64,000 nt of DNA from Methylomonas rosea (GTDB taxonomy: Bacteria > Pseudomonadota > Gammaproteobacteria > Methylococcales > Methylomonadaceae), in assembly GCF_024505055.1 (NCBI RefSeq), contig NZ_JANIBL010000020.1:1-64000 (forward strand). Direction: 5' to 3'. The notes beneath the pieces are model-generated. The model was not told the DNA's origin and did no database searches. It saw only the letters and a program-made list of their open reading frames with translations. The first letter of the stretch is position 1. The number at the start of each line of letters is the position of its first letter. Positions 53,592 to 62,183 of the stretch are shown piece after piece. A program made the position numbers and the translations under genes.

Positions 53592-53996
53592 ATGAAAGTT
53601 CAAGAAGAAAACGCCGCGTACGACGAAATCAACGTCACGCCGATGCTGGATTTGGCGTACGTGCTGTTGGTGGTGTTTATTTTAATGACCACCGCGGCCG
53701 TGCAGGGCGTGCAAGTCAATCTACCCAAGGCCAGCAATACGCCCAGTTTGGCCAAGCCACAAACCAAAGCCATTACCGTCACCGCCGACGGCACCATTTT
53801 TCTGGATACTTTTCCGGTAACGATGGAGCAACTGGAATCGACCTTGCTGCAATACAAGGCGGCTAACCCGGAGCTGCCGGTAGTGGTGAAAGGTGATGCC
53901 ACGGTGCAGTATCAAAGCGTGGTGGATATTTTAGCGTTGCTGGGCAAGCTGGAAATTACCCAGGTCGGTTTGGTGACGCAAAGTCTTGTCAAATAG
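53592..53996 (+). CDS. exbD: ExbD/TolR-type biopolymer transporter
   Basis: 134 residues. Cytoplasmic N-terminus, then one helix NVTPMLDLAYVLLVVFILMT with the conserved Asp (LD) used in proton conduction, and a periplasmic domain (VQVNLPKASNTPSLAKPQTK; AITVTADGTIFLD). Pairs with the ExbB-like fusion upstream to energise the TonB-like protein. The gene lies 13 bp before it. Confidence 0.93.
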   Translation: MKVQEENAAYDEINVTPMLDLAYVLLVVFILMTTAAVQGVQVNLPKASNTPSLAKPQTKAITVTADGTIFLDTFPVTMEQLESTLLQYKAANPELPVVVKGDATVQYQSVVDILALLGKLEITQVGLVTQSLVK

Positions 53997-54008
53997 CGCC
54001 ATTCAACC

Positions 54009-54671
54009 ATGTCCGAAAAGAAACACTTACGGGTGTATATCCCGAGAATTATCGGTGGCTTGCTGGCTGCGTTAGCGATTTTTTATGTGGTGAAAATCAT
54101 CATGGATTTCATCGATAAAAAACCGGCGAAAAGCGAGAAAAAAATTCAACCGATTACGTTGATGAAACCACCGCCTCCGCCACCCCCGCCACCGAAAGTG
54201 GAAAAGCCGCCCGAGCCGGAAATCAAGGAAAAAATCGAACAACCGGAGCCCGAACCGGAACCGATGCCGGAAACGCCACCCGACGAAGCTCCGCCCCGCG
54301 ATTTGGGTTTGGATGCCGAAGGCACGGCGGGTTCGGACGGTTTCGGATTGGCCGCCCGTAAAGGCGGCACCGGCCTATTTGGCGGCGGTACCGGCAATCC
54401 TTACGCCTGGTACGGCGGCTTGGTGAAAAACGGCATTCTTAATCTATTAAGCAGCCACGAAGAACTGCGCCGCAAGGGCTATACCGCCATCGTCAAAGTC
54501 TGGCTGAAAGCCGACGGCTCGGTGGAACGGGTCGAATTAGCCAAAGGCAGTAACGATGCCGATATCGATGAATTGCTTGGCCGCTTATTGAACAAGTTCG
54601 ACCGAGTAGCCGAGGCGCCGCCGCCAGGCATGCAGCAGCCGATCAAGCTGAAGATTTCATCACGTATTTAA
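54009..54671 (+). CDS. TonB-like energy transducer
   Basis: 220 residues. One N-terminal helix (IIGGLLAALAIFYVVKIIMD), then a Pro/Glu/Lys-rich spacer (PPPPPPPPPKVEKPPEPEIK and similar, 50-100) spanning the periplasm, and a C-terminal TonB domain (about 135-220: LRRKGYTAIVKVWLKADGSV, then ERVELAKGSNDADIDELLGR). The His of the TonB transmembrane motif is not evident. Directly followed by a porin gene (18 bp), not a TonB-box receptor, so its outer-membrane partner may be non-standard. Confidence 0.85.
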   Translation: MSEKKHLRVYIPRIIGGLLAALAIFYVVKIIMDFIDKKPAKSEKKIQPITLMKPPPPPPPPPKVEKPPEPEIKEKIEQPEPEPEPMPETPPDEAPPRDLGLDAEGTAGSDGFGLAARKGGTGLFGGGTGNPYAWYGGLVKNGILNLLSSHEELRRKGYTAIVKVWLKADGSVERVELAKGSNDADIDELLGRLLNKFDRVAEAPPPGMQQPIKLKISSRI

Positions 54672-54689
54672 AAATAAACAGGTAGAACA

Positions 54690-56384
54690 ATGGCGAATAA
54701 GAAACAGCTGATGGCCCTGGCGCTATCCGGGCTGATCGGTGCGGTGCAGGCCGGAGAAAAGGAAGAGTTGCTGAAACTGCGCAACACCACCACTAATTTG
54801 ATCAAGCAATTGGTCAAACAAGGGGTGATCACCGATAAGGCTGCCAACGAGATGATCAAACAAGCCGAAGTTGAAGCGGGTCAGCAAGTTGCCGAAGCCA
54901 AGGCTGCCGGTGCCAAGGAAGCTGTGCCTGCCGATGAAGTCCGGGTAGCTTACGTGCCGGATTTTGTCAAAGACGAGATTCGTCAGCAGGTGCGTAGTGA
55001 GTTACGCGAAGAAGTGGTCGGCGATGTGATGCAAAAGGCCAAGAACGAACAATGGGGCATGCCGAATGCGTTGCCTGACTGGATCAAACGCTTCAAATTA
55101 TCTGGCGATATTCGTTTGCGCTCGCAGCATGAATATATGGCCGACGAAAATATCGCCAATTCTTATATCGATTGGCAAGCGGTTAACGAAAGAGGCGGTC
55201 TGAACGCTGCGGGTGTGGATCAATTTTTGAATACCACTACTGACAGACAACATTTTCGCGAACGCTTGCGCTTGGGTATCGATGCCATCGTCACCGATGG
55301 TTTGAAAGCCGGTGTGCGTTTGGCGACGGGTAATCAACGCGATCCGGTATCCACGAATCAGTCTTTGGGTTTTACCGGACAGAAATACGATTTCACCGTG
55401 GACCGGGCTTATCTGCAATACGATGCGTTCGACGATAACAAATTCAAATGGTTGACCTTGTCGGGCGGTCGGATCAAAAATCCTTGGTATACCGGCGGTG
55501 GCGAGTTTACCGGCGGTAGCGAATTGGTGTGGGATACGGATTTGTCTTTCGAGGGTTTTGCCGGCACTCTGCGCCACCGTTTGGGCGGTTCGGACAGCTT
55601 GATGGCTAACGACGATCAAACCCATTCCGTGTTCGCCACGGCGGGCGCGTTTCCGCTGCAAGAATCGGCTCTGAGCAGCGATAAATGGTTGTTCGGCGGT
55701 CAGGTCGGGGTGGATTGGGGCTTTATCAATCAAGACAATTTAAAGGCGGCCCTGGCTTATTTCGATTACGTCAACGTCGAAGCTAAACAAAGTACCAGCG
55801 TTTTAGGCACCTGCGATCTTAATACGCGCGGTAATACCGCTTCGCGGCCCGAATTCATGCAGGGCGGCAATACGCTGGCGTCGATCTGCCGAGAAGGCAC
55901 CGGCGCCTTGGCTTCCAATCCGGGGATGGTCGGTTTGGCGTCCGATTACAATATCGTCAATGCCAATATCTCCTACGAAATGGCCATGTTTGCCCCTTAT
56001 CGTTTGCGCTTAAGCGGCGACTACGCCAAAAACGTCGGCTTTAATAAAGCCGCAGTCAGCCGGATGCTTAATGGCACTGTGGTGGAGGGTAAAACCAATG
56101 CGTGGCAATTTAGGGCCGATTTCGGCTGGCCGCGGGCCGAAGTGGCCGGACATTGGAATGTGTTTGCCGCGTATAAGTACGTGGAGCGCGATGCGGTATT
56201 GGACGCTTTCACCGATTCTGACTTCCACCTAGGCGGCACCAATAGCAAAGGCTGGTTCATCGGCGGCAACTATGGCTTGATGAAAAATGTCTGGTTAACC
56301 GGCCGCTGGTTGAGTGCCGATATTATCACCGGTGCACCGCTAGGTATCGATGTGCTGCAGATCGACGTCAATACGCAATTCTAG
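54690..56384 (+). CDS. Putative porin with N-terminal coiled coil
   Basis: 564 residues. Signal peptide MANKKQLMALALSGLIGAVQ (cut after AVQA). A coiled-coil part at about 22-115 (EELLKLRNTTTNLIKQLVKQ) may reach the cell wall, then a beta-barrel of about 430 residues (FKLSGDIRLRSQHEYMADE; HFRERLRLGIDAIVTDGLKA) ending in NTQF with terminal Phe, as outer-membrane proteins do. Resembles the putative-porin family (Porin_5-like). Located in the ExbB/ExbD/TonB operon, so it is the likely outer-membrane member of that set. Confidence 0.87.
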   Translation: MANKKQLMALALSGLIGAVQAGEKEELLKLRNTTTNLIKQLVKQGVITDKAANEMIKQAEVEAGQQVAEAKAAGAKEAVPADEVRVAYVPDFVKDEIRQQVRSELREEVVGDVMQKAKNEQWGMPNALPDWIKRFKLSGDIRLRSQHEYMADENIANSYIDWQAVNERGGLNAAGVDQFLNTTTDRQHFRERLRLGIDAIVTDGLKAGVRLATGNQRDPVSTNQSLGFTGQKYDFTVDRAYLQYDAFDDNKFKWLTLSGGRIKNPWYTGGGEFTGGSELVWDTDLSFEGFAGTLRHRLGGSDSLMANDDQTHSVFATAGAFPLQESALSSDKWLFGGQVGVDWGFINQDNLKAALAYFDYVNVEAKQSTSVLGTCDLNTRGNTASRPEFMQGGNTLASICREGTGALASNPGMVGLASDYNIVNANISYEMAMFAPYRLRLSGDYAKNVGFNKAAVSRMLNGTVVEGKTNAWQFRADFGWPRAEVAGHWNVFAAYKYVERDAVLDAFTDSDFHLGGTNSKGWFIGGNYGLMKNVWLTGRWLSADIITGAPLGIDVLQIDVNTQF

Positions 56385-56395
56385 GCAGGTTGTCG

Positions 56396-57055
56396 ATGAA
56401 TAAATTACCGATAGTAGCAGTAACGGTTGTGCTTTTAGCCGGCGGTTGCTCTGCCAGTCTGGCCGCGCCGCGTGAGGCCGCGAAGAACGACGGAGCTGTG
56501 TTAAAACTACAAGCCATGGTTAAAAGCCTGACCGCCGAGCGCGATGCGGCCAAAGCGGAATCGGCCAAGTTAGCCGAAGAGCTGCAGGAGCTTGAGCAGT
56601 TGAAAAAAGCGCATTCGGCGGCGGTTGCGGCCAAGGAGCAAATCAGCAGCGAGTTGTCCGCGCAGCGACATTCCAACGGTGAAGTACGCGAGCGTTTGGA
56701 AAAAACTAACACCAGGCTTTCCGAGGTGATTGAAAAGCATAAGGAAGTCAGTCAGGCCAAAGCGGATTTGCAGGCGCAATTAACCGCAATAAACGCCAAG
56801 CAGCAAGCTACCGAGCAGCAATTGGGCGTTTGCGATACTCATAATGTCAAACTTTACGAGGCCGCCAAAGAGTTGCTGGAGCGCTATGAAAACAAGGGTG
56901 CGCTGGCTAGCGTGTTGCAGAATGAAGCCTTGTTGCAATTCAACAGTGTCGAGATGGAAACCATTGTTCAGGAGTATGAAGACAAGTTGAACGCCGGTAA
57001 ATATCAAAAACAAACCGCTGCGGATAGTGGCGCGGCGCCGGCTGGCGTCCAATAG
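56396..57055 (+). CDS. Coiled-coil lipoprotein
   Basis: 219 residues from ATG 56396 (a TTG at 56390 is possible). Signal with lipobox LLAGGC, so the mature protein would begin at Cys18 and be lipid-anchored. The rest is almost wholly coiled coil (LTAERDAAKAESAKLAEELQ; ELEQLKKAHSAAV...), with a second part ELLERYENKGALASVLQ. Function not recognised; a periplasmic spacer linked to the porin/TonB set is plausible. Last gene of that operon; a strong hairpin follows. Confidence 0.75.
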   Translation: MNKLPIVAVTVVLLAGGCSASLAAPREAAKNDGAVLKLQAMVKSLTAERDAAKAESAKLAEELQELEQLKKAHSAAVAAKEQISSELSAQRHSNGEVRERLEKTNTRLSEVIEKHKEVSQAKADLQAQLTAINAKQQATEQQLGVCDTHNVKLYEAAKELLERYENKGALASVLQNEALLQFNSVEMETIVQEYEDKLNAGKYQKQTAADSGAAPAGVQ

Positions 57056-57066
57056 TTTCTCCACTC

Positions 57067-57089
57067 AGGTGCGGCAACATGCCGCACCT
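57067..57089 (+). terminator. Hairpin at the end of the exbB-tonB-porin operon
   Basis: AGGTGCGGCA-ACA-TGCCGCACCT is a perfect 10-bp stem 11 bp after the lipoprotein stop. A T-rich run (GTTTTACTG) lies only 20 bp farther on, so it is not a classic terminator but is a likely transcript end. Confidence 0.55.
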
Positions 57090-57208
57090 CGACCCTCGCC
57101 GTTTTACTGAAAGCCTTAAGGCTTGGTCGCGTAAATAAGTTAAAATCCTAAAAGCGGCGCCCCATCATGGCAGCTACATAATCAAACGCACGAATTATCG
57201 AGAGACTA

Positions 57209-59596
57209 ATGACAACGAAACAAAATTTTTTAAAAAATCTAGGCATTGTTGTGTTATCGACCGGCTTGGTGGCCTGTAACGGCGCCGATGAACGGAAAGC
57301 GAAATACATGGAAGAAGGTAAACAGCTATATCAAGCGGGCGATTATGAGAAAGCGTTGCTTGCCTATAAAAACGTGCTGCAAATCGATCCCAAGGATTGG
57401 GAAACTCACTTCCAGATTGCGGAAGCGCTGAGTAAACAAGGCAAAATCGAAAATGCCTTTAAGGAATACAGTACCGTCGTTGCCGGCAACGAAAATCACG
57501 TGATGGCGCGGGTTCGGGTCGGTCAGTTGTTGTTGTTGAATCGAGCGGTAGACGACGCGGAAAAAATGGTCGGCGAAGCGCTGGCCAAGGAACCGGATAA
57601 TGTCGAGGCATTGGTTTTGTTTGCCGGCGTACAAGCAGCCAAAAATAACAGCGACGGCGCGATTATGACGGTGGAGCGCGCCTTGAAAAACAGTCCGGAC
57701 GATGTGCCGGCTACTTTGATGATGGCTTCAATTCAGGCGCGCTTGGATAAAGTCGATCAAGCCATTGCCTTGTTGAAGCAAACGATTGAAAAGAAGCCTG
57801 AAAATGTTGCCTTGCGCAGCATGCTGGCCGGCTTGTACGCTAAAAACAATCAAATTGCCGAGTCCGAGGCGATGTTGGTGGAAATCGTCAAACTGGACCC
57901 GCAGCAGTTACAACATTATCGTACTTTAGCTTTGTTCCAGGTCGGTACCAAACAAGTCGATAAAGCCGAAGCGACTTTGCGCGATGCGGTAAGCAAATTG
58001 CCGGACAACGATACGGCCAAGACTTACTTAGTCGATTTCCTGTTGGAAAAACGCAGTCCGGAAGTGGCCATCGCCGAGCTGCTGCCGATGATAGAGCAAA
58101 AGCCGCAAGCGTATGAGTTGAAATTCAAACTGGCCAATATCCAGCTTTCCAAAAAAGAAATCGATAAAGCCGAAGCGACTATGAAAGAAGTCGTCGAACA
58201 GGATAAGTTAGGTCCCAGCGGCATCACCGCGCGGAATAAATTGGCTGCCTTGTATGCAATGACTAAGCGTGGCGACGAGGCTAAAGCCTTGATCAAGGAA
58301 GTGTTGGACAACAATCCGCGCGATGCCGAGGCTTTAACGCTGCGCGGTCAATTTGCCTTGGGCGAAAATAAAATTCCCGACGCGATTGCCGATTTTCGTT
58401 CGGTATTGGTTGATCAACCCAATAATATCGGGGTGCTGAAAATGCTGGCAGCGGCCCATCTTCGTAATAACGAGGAAGAACTGGCCAGAGAGAACATGGA
58501 AAAAGTGGTTGCTGCCGCACCGGGCGATGAGACTGCCCGGCTGGATTTGGTCAGCTTACATATGAAAGCCGGTCACCAGGATCAAGCAAAACAGCAACTT
58601 GAAGCACTGATTAAAGCGAATCCGAAAAGCCTGAAAGGCTTGGAAGCGATGTTTAAAATGGAGTTGTCGCAAAAGCATTGGGATAAGGCGCAGGACATTG
58701 CCAAGCAGGTGCAGCAGCTAGCGGATAAGGATGCCACCGGCTTTTATATGTCCGGTTTGGGGTATCAGGCGGAAGGTAAGCTGGAAGCAAGCACCGAAGC
58801 TTTTCAACAGGCCCTGGCGCGTAAGCCGGATGCAATTGAGCCTTTGACTGAGATGGTAAAAAGCTATCTGGTATTGAAGCAGGCGGATAAGGCTATCGGC
58901 AAATTACAGCAAGTTATCAAACAGCAACCTGATCATTTCATTGCTTACAATTTGATGGGCGGCGCTTATCTGAACGAACAAAAGTTTGCGGACGCAAAAA
59001 CAGCATATAACAAGGCTTTAAGCATTAAACCGGACTGGTATAGCCCTTATCGGAATTTGGCCTTGATCGAACTGGCGCAAAAAAACAAAGCCGAGGCCAT
59101 CAATATTTATAAAAATGGTATTGAGAAGACTAAGGGGGCGTTGGAGTTGGTTGATGATTTGGCGCGTTTGTATCATCGCGATGGTCAACATGAGCAGGTT
59201 CTGGCGCTTTATGAAGAGTCTTACAAACTGCATCCGGACTCGGTGGTCGCGGTTAATAATCTGGCCAGTTACTTGTCGGATTTTTCGTCCAGTCCGGATA
59301 GCCTGGAGCGTGCGGCTAAATTGGCCGAGCCTTTGTTGCTAACTAATAATCCCAATATGATGGATACGGCGGCTTGGGTTGCCTATAAACAAGGTAATTA
59401 CGACAAAGCCAAAGAAATCATGTTGAAAGTGATCGAACGCGATCCGCAATCACCGATCAGCAATTATCATTTGGGCATGGTTTATTTCAAGCAAAACGAT
59501 CCGGTTAAAGCCCGCGAGTATTTGCAAAAAGCGGTCGATAAAAAAGTCGAGTTTGATGGCTTGAATGAAGCGAAGGAAGTTTTGAGTAAACTCTGA
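57209..59596 (+). CDS. PrsT-like TPR lipoprotein of the exosortase system
   Basis: 795 residues. Signal with lipobox STGLVAC near 19-25, then TPR repeats over nearly the whole length (for example GKQLYQAGDYEKALLAYKNV LQIDP, LAYKNVLQIDPKDWETHFQI; LMGGAYLNEQKFADAKTAYN). Length and layout fit the PEP-CTERM-system TPR lipoprotein PrsT, which accompanies exosortase-linked polysaccharide loci. It faces the polysaccharide export genes on the other strand, with a shared hairpin between. Has its own promoter after the tonB-porin operon. Confidence 0.85.
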   Translation: MTTKQNFLKNLGIVVLSTGLVACNGADERKAKYMEEGKQLYQAGDYEKALLAYKNVLQIDPKDWETHFQIAEALSKQGKIENAFKEYSTVVAGNENHVMARVRVGQLLLLNRAVDDAEKMVGEALAKEPDNVEALVLFAGVQAAKNNSDGAIMTVERALKNSPDDVPATLMMASIQARLDKVDQAIALLKQTIEKKPENVALRSMLAGLYAKNNQIAESEAMLVEIVKLDPQQLQHYRTLALFQVGTKQVDKAEATLRDAVSKLPDNDTAKTYLVDFLLEKRSPEVAIAELLPMIEQKPQAYELKFKLANIQLSKKEIDKAEATMKEVVEQDKLGPSGITARNKLAALYAMTKRGDEAKALIKEVLDNNPRDAEALTLRGQFALGENKIPDAIADFRSVLVDQPNNIGVLKMLAAAHLRNNEEELARENMEKVVAAAPGDETARLDLVSLHMKAGHQDQAKQQLEALIKANPKSLKGLEAMFKMELSQKHWDKAQDIAKQVQQLADKDATGFYMSGLGYQAEGKLEASTEAFQQALARKPDAIEPLTEMVKSYLVLKQADKAIGKLQQVIKQQPDHFIAYNLMGGAYLNEQKFADAKTAYNKALSIKPDWYSPYRNLALIELAQKNKAEAINIYKNGIEKTKGALELVDDLARLYHRDGQHEQVLALYEESYKLHPDSVVAVNNLASYLSDFSSSPDSLERAAKLAEPLLLTNNPNMMDTAAWVAYKQGNYDKAKEIMLKVIERDPQSPISNYHLGMVYFKQNDPVKAREYLQKAVDKKVEFDGLNEAKEVLSKL

Positions 59597-59609
59597 TAGG
59601 AAATGCAGG

Positions 59610-59636
59610 GACGTGGCTACCGCAAGTAGCCACGTC
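59610..59636. terminator. Hairpin between converging genes
   Basis: GACGTGGCTAC-CGCAA-GTAGCCACGTC is a perfect 11-bp stem between the stop codons of the TPR gene and the CpsD-like gene. It can act on either strand, although the flanking T-runs are short. Confidence 0.6.
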
Positions 59637-59644
59637 AAACCGGT

Positions 59645-60421
59645 TTAAATCCCGGTATAGCCGATTTTATTATCGGTAGCTTTATTGAATACTGTCCCCA
59701 GTACGTTGGTGTCTTTTAACAAAGAAGCCGCGTGCTTCAACTGCTCGGTCTTGGTATGACCCTCGTCGATCACCAGCAATACGCAATCTACATAAGGCGA
59801 GAAGCCTAGCGTATCGTCGTGCGACAAAATCGGCGGCATATCGAAAATAATGATACGCGAGGGGTAACGGCTTTTCAGTTCGTTAACCAGTCGTACCATC
59901 TTCGGCGAGCGCAGCATTTCCGTGGAGTTAAACAAGGGTTTGCCGGCCGGCAGGACTACCAGACGTTCTATGCCCGGATTAATCAGCATGGAGCTTAATT
60001 CAGTGTCATGCAGCAAATAGTCGCTAAGACCTGCGCCCGGCTGAATGCCGAATAATTGGTTGATGCTGGGATTCTGGAAGTTGGCATCGACCAGCAGGGC
60101 AGTGCGGTCAAGTTCCATCGCCATGCTGATGGCTAAGTTCGCGGCCGTAAGGCTATTGCCGGTACCGTCGCTGGGGCTGGTGATGGCCATCGTCTTCCAT
60201 TCCATTGCGTCCATTTGTTGCAGGCAGCGGGTGCGCAACATTCTATACGATTCAAGCCATTTGGCTGGAGACGACGCCGAGATGATGCGGTTACTTTTAA
60301 GCAGGTTATGGTCTGGGGCATGAACACGGGTTTGGGTGTAAGAGATGTTAACCTTGTCGCCGGGTTGGGCGCCTGCTGACGATGGGGTGTTTTTTTCCGC
60401 GAGGCTTTGAATGGAGCTCAT
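59645..60421 (-). CDS. CpsD/CapB-like ATPase of polysaccharide export, altered P-loop
   Basis: 258 residues. Resembles bacterial tyrosine autokinases associated with Wzz-like proteins in PEP-CTERM polysaccharide loci. The layout is there: WLESYRMLRTRCLQQM, the P-loop region TSPSDGTGNSLTAANLA (82-98), LLVDANFQNPSINQLFGI (Walker A' region) and IIIFDMPPIL. But the P-loop Lys (GKS) is Asn89 in GTGNS and no second Lys is near, and the C-terminus has a single Tyr (GYTGI) instead of a Tyr cluster. Kinase activity is doubtful; it may act as a structural partner of the chain-length protein encoded 18 bp upstream. Confidence 0.78.
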   Translation of the reverse strand: MSSIQSLAEKNTPSSAGAQPGDKVNISYTQTRVHAPDHNLLKSNRIISASSPAKWLESYRMLRTRCLQQMDAMEWKTMAITSPSDGTGNSLTAANLAISMAMELDRTALLVDANFQNPSINQLFGIQPGAGLSDYLLHDTELSSMLINPGIERLVVLPAGKPLFNSTEMLRSPKMVRLVNELKSRYPSRIIIFDMPPILSHDDTLGFSPYVDCVLLVIDEGHTKTEQLKHAASLLKDTNVLGTVFNKATDNKIGYTGI

Positions 60422-60439
60422 GAGTTTTCCCTTGAATGA

Positions 60440-62182
60440 TTAGTTGCCCACAACACGCAATAATTTGTACCAGAACACATCGAGAGGCATGACGATAAGA
60501 TGAAAGGCGAGTGCCGCTAACAGCAGGGTTGCCAAGCTAGTGATTACCAGCACTTTTCTACTTTTTATTTGATTTTGATTTTCTAGTTGACTCTCAAGAT
60601 AGGGGATTGCCGCCAATGGTTCTACGCCAAGAATAGCGGTGACAGATTTCGGACTATTGATGGTTGGATCCAATATTTCCGCGAGCGCGACGGAACCAAA
60701 GCCAGAGGCGACCGCGAAAATCAATCCAAGAAAGAGGATGGCAATTCGGTTGGGACTTACCGGCTCTAATGGTTCTTGTGGTGGATCGATTAGCGTGAAA
60801 CGTTCGCCTTTTCTCTCCATCTCCAATTGTTGAGAAATTTGCGCTTCCATTTCGCGAGCGCTAACTTCTCTATAGCGCAGATTGGTATTGTCTAACTCTT
60901 GCAGTAAGTCGGTATATTCTTTCTCCACTAATGGCGCTTGGCGTAAGCTATTGCGCAGTTCTTCCATGTTGGCCTTGATACGACCGCGAGTGTAATTTAG
61001 CGACTCTATTTCCGTGCGCACTGAATCAAGCTGTGATTTCAATGTGATATAAGCCGGGTTATCCGGTTGAATCGAGCTTTTACTGTATTCATTTTGCTTA
61101 TTGTCAATCAGGCTTTGTTGCAAGGCGCCAATTTGTTTTTGCAGTTTTTGTACGTCCGGATGTTTATCCGAATACTGTTTTAACAATAACGCCAACTCGG
61201 CTTTTCTATCGGTTAGTTCAGCATTCATAGCGTTAAGATCGGTGTTTGAACCGATTTCTTTTTGTAATGACTCGATTTCGCGTTTGATTTTGATCACATC
61301 CGGATGGCTGGCGGAATGATTTGATAGCACGGAAGGATACTGGGATTGCAGTTCCTTCAAGCGGTCTTTCATATCGAATACTCGATTGCCTGTGGCGTTG
61401 GATGCCATCGCATTAGGGTCGATTTGTGCCAGTTCGCCTTCAAGATAAAAGCGTCTATCATTTAAAGAACGTTCCTGGCTGTCTAGCGATAGCAATTGAT
61501 TGCTGAGCGATGTCAGTTCTTGTTGGTTGAGCGCGCTGATTTGCGGTAACTGGTTGAGATTTCTTTCTTTGAAGATAGCAAGGCTTTCCTGAATTTCCTG
61601 AATTTTGGCTTTTAGCCGTTTGGATTCCTCGCTCAAAAATAAGGCAGCGTTTTCGGCGGATTCGGTGCGGGATTTGATGTTTTCCTTCAGGAACAAAGAT
61701 GTCAATTCATTGGCTACTTTTTGCGCAAGAGCTGGCGATTTATCATCGAATGTCAATGTGAAGGCGATAGTGGCTTGTGCCGAGGCGCCGCTGCGATGAT
61801 CAGTAACGTCGGCGCTAATGGTTTCCACCTTTATACTTTTACGCATTTTTTCGAGGATGATCTCCTCTGTTTTCTTTTTGCGGTCATCGGCGTAAAGATC
61901 GTATTTTTTGATTATCTCGGCCAAATTCGGCCGCGTCATGATTCGTTGACTAATGACTTGAATCCTCTGGTCTGCAAACGTGGTGACAGTGGAATGAACC
62001 AGCTCCGAGGGAATCTCTTGTGCTTCAATCAGAATGGTCGATGTTGAGCGAAACATGGACGGTAACAATACCGCCAATAAGATACTGATTAGTGCGATGA
62101 TCAGTAACGGGATAAATAAAAATTTTCTGCGTCGTTTGATGATCTTCAGATAATCCTTGATGTCGAGGGTATTATTTTCCAC
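60440..62182 (-). CDS. Wzz/GumC-like chain-length determinant (XrtA-type)
   Basis: 580 residues. Wzz domain at the N-terminus (LDIKDYLKIIKRRRKFLFIP, helix near 17-39), a long periplasmic coiled-coil region (about 170-440: LFLKENIKSRTESAENAALF; KIKREIESLQKEIG), a conserved Pro-rich part near 460-480 (DPPQEPLEPVSPNRIAI), then helices near 485-505 and 545-570. Length and layout fit the chain-length protein of exosortase-associated polysaccharide loci. Separated by 1 bp from the barrel protein gene and 18 bp from the CpsD-like gene. Confidence 0.88.
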   Translation of the reverse strand: MENNTLDIKDYLKIIKRRRKFLFIPLLIIALISILLAVLLPSMFRSTSTILIEAQEIPSELVHSTVTTFADQRIQVISQRIMTRPNLAEIIKKYDLYADDRKKKTEEIILEKMRKSIKVETISADVTDHRSGASAQATIAFTLTFDDKSPALAQKVANELTSLFLKENIKSRTESAENAALFLSEESKRLKAKIQEIQESLAIFKERNLNQLPQISALNQQELTSLSNQLLSLDSQERSLNDRRFYLEGELAQIDPNAMASNATGNRVFDMKDRLKELQSQYPSVLSNHSASHPDVIKIKREIESLQKEIGSNTDLNAMNAELTDRKAELALLLKQYSDKHPDVQKLQKQIGALQQSLIDNKQNEYSKSSIQPDNPAYITLKSQLDSVRTEIESLNYTRGRIKANMEELRNSLRQAPLVEKEYTDLLQELDNTNLRYREVSAREMEAQISQQLEMERKGERFTLIDPPQEPLEPVSPNRIAILFLGLIFAVASGFGSVALAEILDPTINSPKSVTAILGVEPLAAIPYLESQLENQNQIKSRKVLVITSLATLLLAALAFHLIVMPLDVFWYKLLRVVGN

Positions 62183-62183
62183 G

